Source: Isoperla grammatica (taxonomy: Eukaryota > Arthropoda > Insecta > Plecoptera > Perlodidae). Taken from it: a stretch of DNA of 64,000 bases. Made by a program: the position numbers and the translations under genes. The stretch lies in contig OX246740.1 in the NCBI GenBank assembly GCA_945910005.1, positions 59,656,646 to 59,720,645 on the forward strand, given 5' to 3'. This document shows, piece after piece, positions 60,075 to 64,000 of this stretch (positions within the stretch are counted from its first letter, which is position 1; every line of letters begins with the position of its first letter). Below the pieces are notes generated by a model. That model was not told the DNA's origin and made no database searches. It saw only the letters and a program-made list of their open reading frames with translations.

Positions 60075-61508
60075 GCGTTACCCAACAACAGAATACAAAA
60101 AATTTAGAAAGCGTTGGATTCAATACTAGTAATTAAATGTAGGCACTGAAAGAAAAATGTTCATGGTGACATGACTACTTCTAGAGTTCTAATACTAATG
60201 CTTATGCTAATGCTAATGCTTTTCCGCGGAATATGCAAGCAGATACATAGAACATAATTATTGAAACGGTGAACGATTTGTATTCGATTAGGAACCAATA
60301 CGCTAGAATGATACTGTCAATGACACATCTCATGCACACACTCTTGCCAATCTCTCATCGGTCCTCTATCGTTAGACTCCGTTTCCACGGCTTCATAGGG
60401 GGAGGGGGGCGCACGAGTAGGCCTACTACTAACCATGACTACACAGCGGAGAGAACTACTTTAGTAGAGAGATGTTGAACAGTCGTAGATAATTGTTCTT
60501 ATCCCCCCAACTTTGGTCGCTCTGATCGCTGTGATTGGGACTCAATCCCAAGAGTCAATAATGAAAATGAAATTAACTCGTTCCGGTTATTTCTCAACGA
60601 TAATAATAATACATTTAGCGGGCGACAAAGTGTGTTTGTGTAGCCTAAGTGTACTTGTGATCTACGCGAAGATCGGCGCATTACATTGACATTTTGAACA
60701 ACGGGATGAAATCCCAACAAATTGGTAATAATAATATTATGATACAGTAGGTTTATAACGTTTGTTTAGTTTCACATTGGGAGCTGTTGTGATCGAATGT
60801 ATTCTATCGTGTGAATGGGATACCGTGTTACGGGAGTCGAGCCCAGGCGCCCTAATGCGTGCGTGTGCGTGTGCGTGTGACGACGCGGTCAAGTAGTCCG
60901 CCACAATAGTTGTTGTCCAGCAGTGCGACACGGCCCATCTACCCCATTGAGCCGCCTTATGGGCCCCACTGCGGTAGCGTCGCACTAACCTAATAGTATC
61001 AATCAAGATCAGAGTCATGGACATTAGGCCACATTTCTAAATGCTTGTTGGAGATGTCGGTGTTATCTAGACTTTGTGAGGCTATCTTTTAAAAAATTCG
61101 TAAAAGCAATGAAATTCATTTCTCATGATATTTTCTTCTTAGAATATATTCAATATCTTTAGTCTGTAAGTTTGAAGTTGTAATAGAATATATGTTTTGT
61201 AAATTTCATCGTTTTCCCGACGTTTCCTGTACACCATTTTAACCCGTAGAGAAGATTAATCTTCAGTTTAAACAAACTACGAGACAATATTTTGATTGGC
61301 GAGCAGCTAATAGTTTTATAGATCATTTAGTTTATCGACTGCGTTAAAAGAACTCCCTCCACCCCTGTTTAGACTACAACAAGAAATGATGGGTTTGAGT
61401 AAGTAAGATATAATAATAATTGTTGTTATTACTCACGACAGACGTATGAATAACTTAATTCATAATGTATTGCCCGAGATTATTGATTTAATTCACTCGT
61501 TTATATCT
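60075..61508. other. Unique region with B box and GTGCGT microsatellite
   Basis: No supported gene. A minus-strand B-box-like GGCTCGACTCC (60833-60843) is followed by a GCGTGCGTGTGCGTGTGCGT run (about 60857-60880). A short GCTAATGCTAATGC repeat lies near 60200-60222. Confidence 0.45.
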
Positions 61509-61565
61509 CCAATAATCTAACATAGATCGGGCAGCTGCAGCTGTTACATCTGTCCTATATAAAGG
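61509..61565 (+). promoter_or_regulatory. Candidate TATA promoter with CCAAT and E-boxes
   Basis: CCAAT (61509-61513), CAGCTGCAGCTG (61532-61543, two overlapping CAGCTG E-boxes) and TATATAAAGG (61556-61565) are ordered and spaced like a metazoan core promoter, predicting a start near 61585-61595. Downstream, ATG at 62037 followed by 11 codons meets the donor-like GTAAGT (62070-62075), which could be a first coding exon, but several earlier ATGs exist. No conserved protein supports it. Confidence 0.4.
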
Positions 61566-61569
61566 CAGA

Positions 61570-64000
61570 CGGTGAACAGGGACCAAAATACCAATACACC
61601 AAACCAAAACGATCTTGAGAACGACCCCCGACCCCCTCACACTGTCTCTCTGTTGACACTTTCAACCGTCATGTGTCTCCGTTTTACGTCTTTTTAAAAG
61701 TAGTAATAATATGCTTTAAACACCGTATGACAGCAGCGCTGCGAGCGTTCACACCCACACAAATGTCAGTATGCCCTTCACTTGACGCATACAATAATGA
61801 TGTCGTGTAAATACAGATGGCTGTGGGACAGCTTAACCTTACCTGCACGCGAAAAGTGTTGTAGACTGTGTTATTCCGTCAACCATTGTACTAGGTTTCA
61901 CTTGTTTTCTGGATTCTTCGGCTGATTGTTATTTTAATTACATAACAATCATTAATAATTCAGTTTTAAGTGCTTAAAGTCACTCCTCTATAACTCGACA
62001 TCGTTGTCACGTTCTTCATAATTGGCTTACTTTACAATGAGACAGCGTTCTTTCACAATACAAAAAAATGTAAGTACCTTTCCGATCTACTTTTTCCAAA
62101 ATAATGAAGTGAACATTTTAAAAATCCCTATCCTTTAACATTGGAGAGAGAGAAATTACACATTTTATCATCTTCACTTAGATATAAAGGAGCCAAAAAA
62201 CGTTGCCACGTGAACAAATTTAGTATCAAAATGAAGCTAAGTTCTCAAGAAATACACACAAAGCAGATAAAATGAGTATATCCGTACTACTTTTTGTGTT
62301 ATTTGAGCCTAAAGTTGCAAGTACGCTCAGAAACTTGGCAACAATGCAGAGTCGACTGCTCCAACAGGTCACTCCCCCGCCGCCCGCGATATGCTAGACC
62401 CGGCTGTCCACACTTGCCTGACGCAGATCAACGTTCATATTAACCGAACAACATTTTCCTTTATGATTTGTATGAATTCTTATGTCAAGATTGTTCTTTG
62501 AATACTTGTATTCTGCAACATGAGCCTTTTGTAGGCCAGCTGTACTCAATTTTTGTAATCTAGAATTCTAAGCTTTTGATTGATTCAGTTCTTTATTTTG
62601 TTGGTACATAATACACAATCTGTATTTGATCCTTGAAGTTAACTGTGCATTGTAATATTTTGTCTACGTTCTATTTATGATGTTGATAGCGGACATTGAC
62701 GTGCCCCGGGCCAGCGCCTAGGCACTCGCGCTGCGCTTTGTTTACATTGAAAGATTTCGTTCTTTCGTCGTCAACAATGTCGTGATTATCATCTAATATT
62801 AGGCCTACTTTGTATAGAATCCAAGGGCCAGCCTAGGACAACAGCCTTGGTCTACCCTTAGTACCATAAATGTTTATCTGGAATAAAGTCATTGTTCGCA
62901 TTTCGCAATCGGTAGCTAGGGGAGGGGGTATGGATGGAGATTGGCGTGGGCCAAGAATGTACTAAATTTAACAGTAGAGCCCTAGAAGCAAACTGCAGTG
63001 GGGCCTACCCCTAGGCCTGTATCGATTCATTTTTGTGAAGGCCTGGTCTAGAGAGAGCCTAGATAAGGTAGGCTTAGCCAATGTCAGCATTCTCTTCCGT
63101 ATGAAATTGAGTCCTAGGCTAGCTAGGCCTACGCCTCACTCCAGACATTGGCTTTACGGCTCAAATGTTAAATTAATTACATTATTATGTGCAAACACCC
63201 CCTAATCTGCTAGCTACCTATGCCATCGCATTTTAGTTGTCATGGAGTGCTGTCCCACAAGACTTTCGTTTTCAACAGCCGTCACAAACAACACAAACAA
63301 TGTGTTGTCAATTGTTTTTGTTTTGAATTTTGATATGCACTTTTTGCACACGCAACGCGCGATAAAGTTAAATCTGGCACAGCTAATCACACCAGATCGT
63401 GTCGCTCCAAACTGATCATCTGATTTTAGCGTTTCAGTCGCGTCGCATCAAGCGCGTTTTAGTAAACGCAGCATGAAAACGTCCCTTTTTACTGCGCGCG
63501 AATGAAGCTGACATCTTCACATGGCATGTGGTTGATTGTTGGGAAAGTTGCGATCACGTTGCGATGTTGCCAAGCGTATTTTAAGGTTGGCAATAGACTA
63601 CATGACCAAATATTATGTGTTCCACTTCATATATCACTTCTAAATCAAAGCAACCATACACAAGTGTTTATAATATGTTAATATCAATATAATATACAGG
63701 ACATTATTTCAATCAAACAGATATCAAATACGTGTTATTCTTGCTATTATTTTGTTTCCACTATATGGCTGCACTGATTTTGAGCGGCAACTACTGCGCC
63801 GTGTTTTAGTCAGTTGACGGACTAGCACTTCCGACAATGCAAATAAATTAACAGTTTAGTTAAAATAACATTTATGTATGGAAAGATTTACAAACAATAT
63901 TTAAAATACACACTTCTATTTAAAAATTAACAACATTTTGTTTTAATTGCATTGTTCAGCTGACTTTGATCATTAGTTATAGTTGACTCTGACTAGAGAG
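61570..64000. other. Unique AT-rich region to window end
   Basis: No tandem array, transposon end or recognised gene. AGGCCTA words recur at 62800-63130. If the candidate promoter at 61509-61565 is real, this would hold its first exon and intron, which I cannot confirm. Confidence 0.4.

Overview
The window looks like non-coding DNA from a metazoan nuclear genome, most likely a marine invertebrate (inference; I cannot name the species). The reasons are the absence of any bacterial-style gene packing, long AT-rich unique stretches without sustained reading frames, tRNA-derived SINE-like sequences, decayed hAT transposons with 8-bp target duplications, MITEs, microsatellites and metazoan promoter motifs. 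I find no intact host protein-coding gene that I can name.

The dominant feature is tandem repetition. By my coordinates about 26 kb of 64 kb (roughly 40 percent) is tandem repeat, in about 20 arrays. Most differ in unit and period: 46 bp (338-688), about 139 bp (1371-2749), 96 and 67/72 bp (3287-4136), 70 bp (10258-14389, about 59 copies), 69 bp tRNA-like (19386-19664), 74/79 bp (22622-26154, about 46 copies), 93 bp (27147-27898), 30 bp (31890-33160, about 42 copies), 41 bp (33640-34994), 37 bp passing into 32 bp (40576-44905, about 125 copies), 76 bp (48345-53816, about 72 copies), 92 bp (55926-56262), 81 bp (56758-57471), 99 bp (59163-59482) and a TTTA/TTCA tetranucleotide tract (59839-60074). 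The very long apparent reading frames of the window (up to 1226 codons) are reads through repeat units that contain no stop codon.

Mobile elements: a 1672-bp hAT element with perfect 8-bp target duplication (7487-9158) carrying a truncated transposase pseudogene; a second, 503-bp hAT relic (4531-5033); a long foldback MITE ending in TTAA (9223-9619) with a diverged relative near 21148; a 306-bp MITE with TA duplication (29448-29753); and a possible LINE tail (6649-6771). RNA polymerase III B-box-like sequences recur alone (16.9, 20.7, 46.5, 54.0, 55.6, 57.9, 59.6 and 60.8 kb) and inside four tandem arrays, suggesting that tRNA-derived SINE fragments seeded those arrays.

Between the arrays lie unique regions with promoter-like signals but no demonstrable gene: a CCAAT/E-box/TATA group at 61509-61565, paired CREs near 59 kb, a YY1-like/CRE cluster at 30.6 kb, and three RFX X-box-like palindromes. 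The most interesting candidates are the 30-bp array, whose one frame encodes a Tyr/Ser/Pro/Arg decapeptide resembling adhesive-protein repeats, and the B-box-bearing minisatellites.
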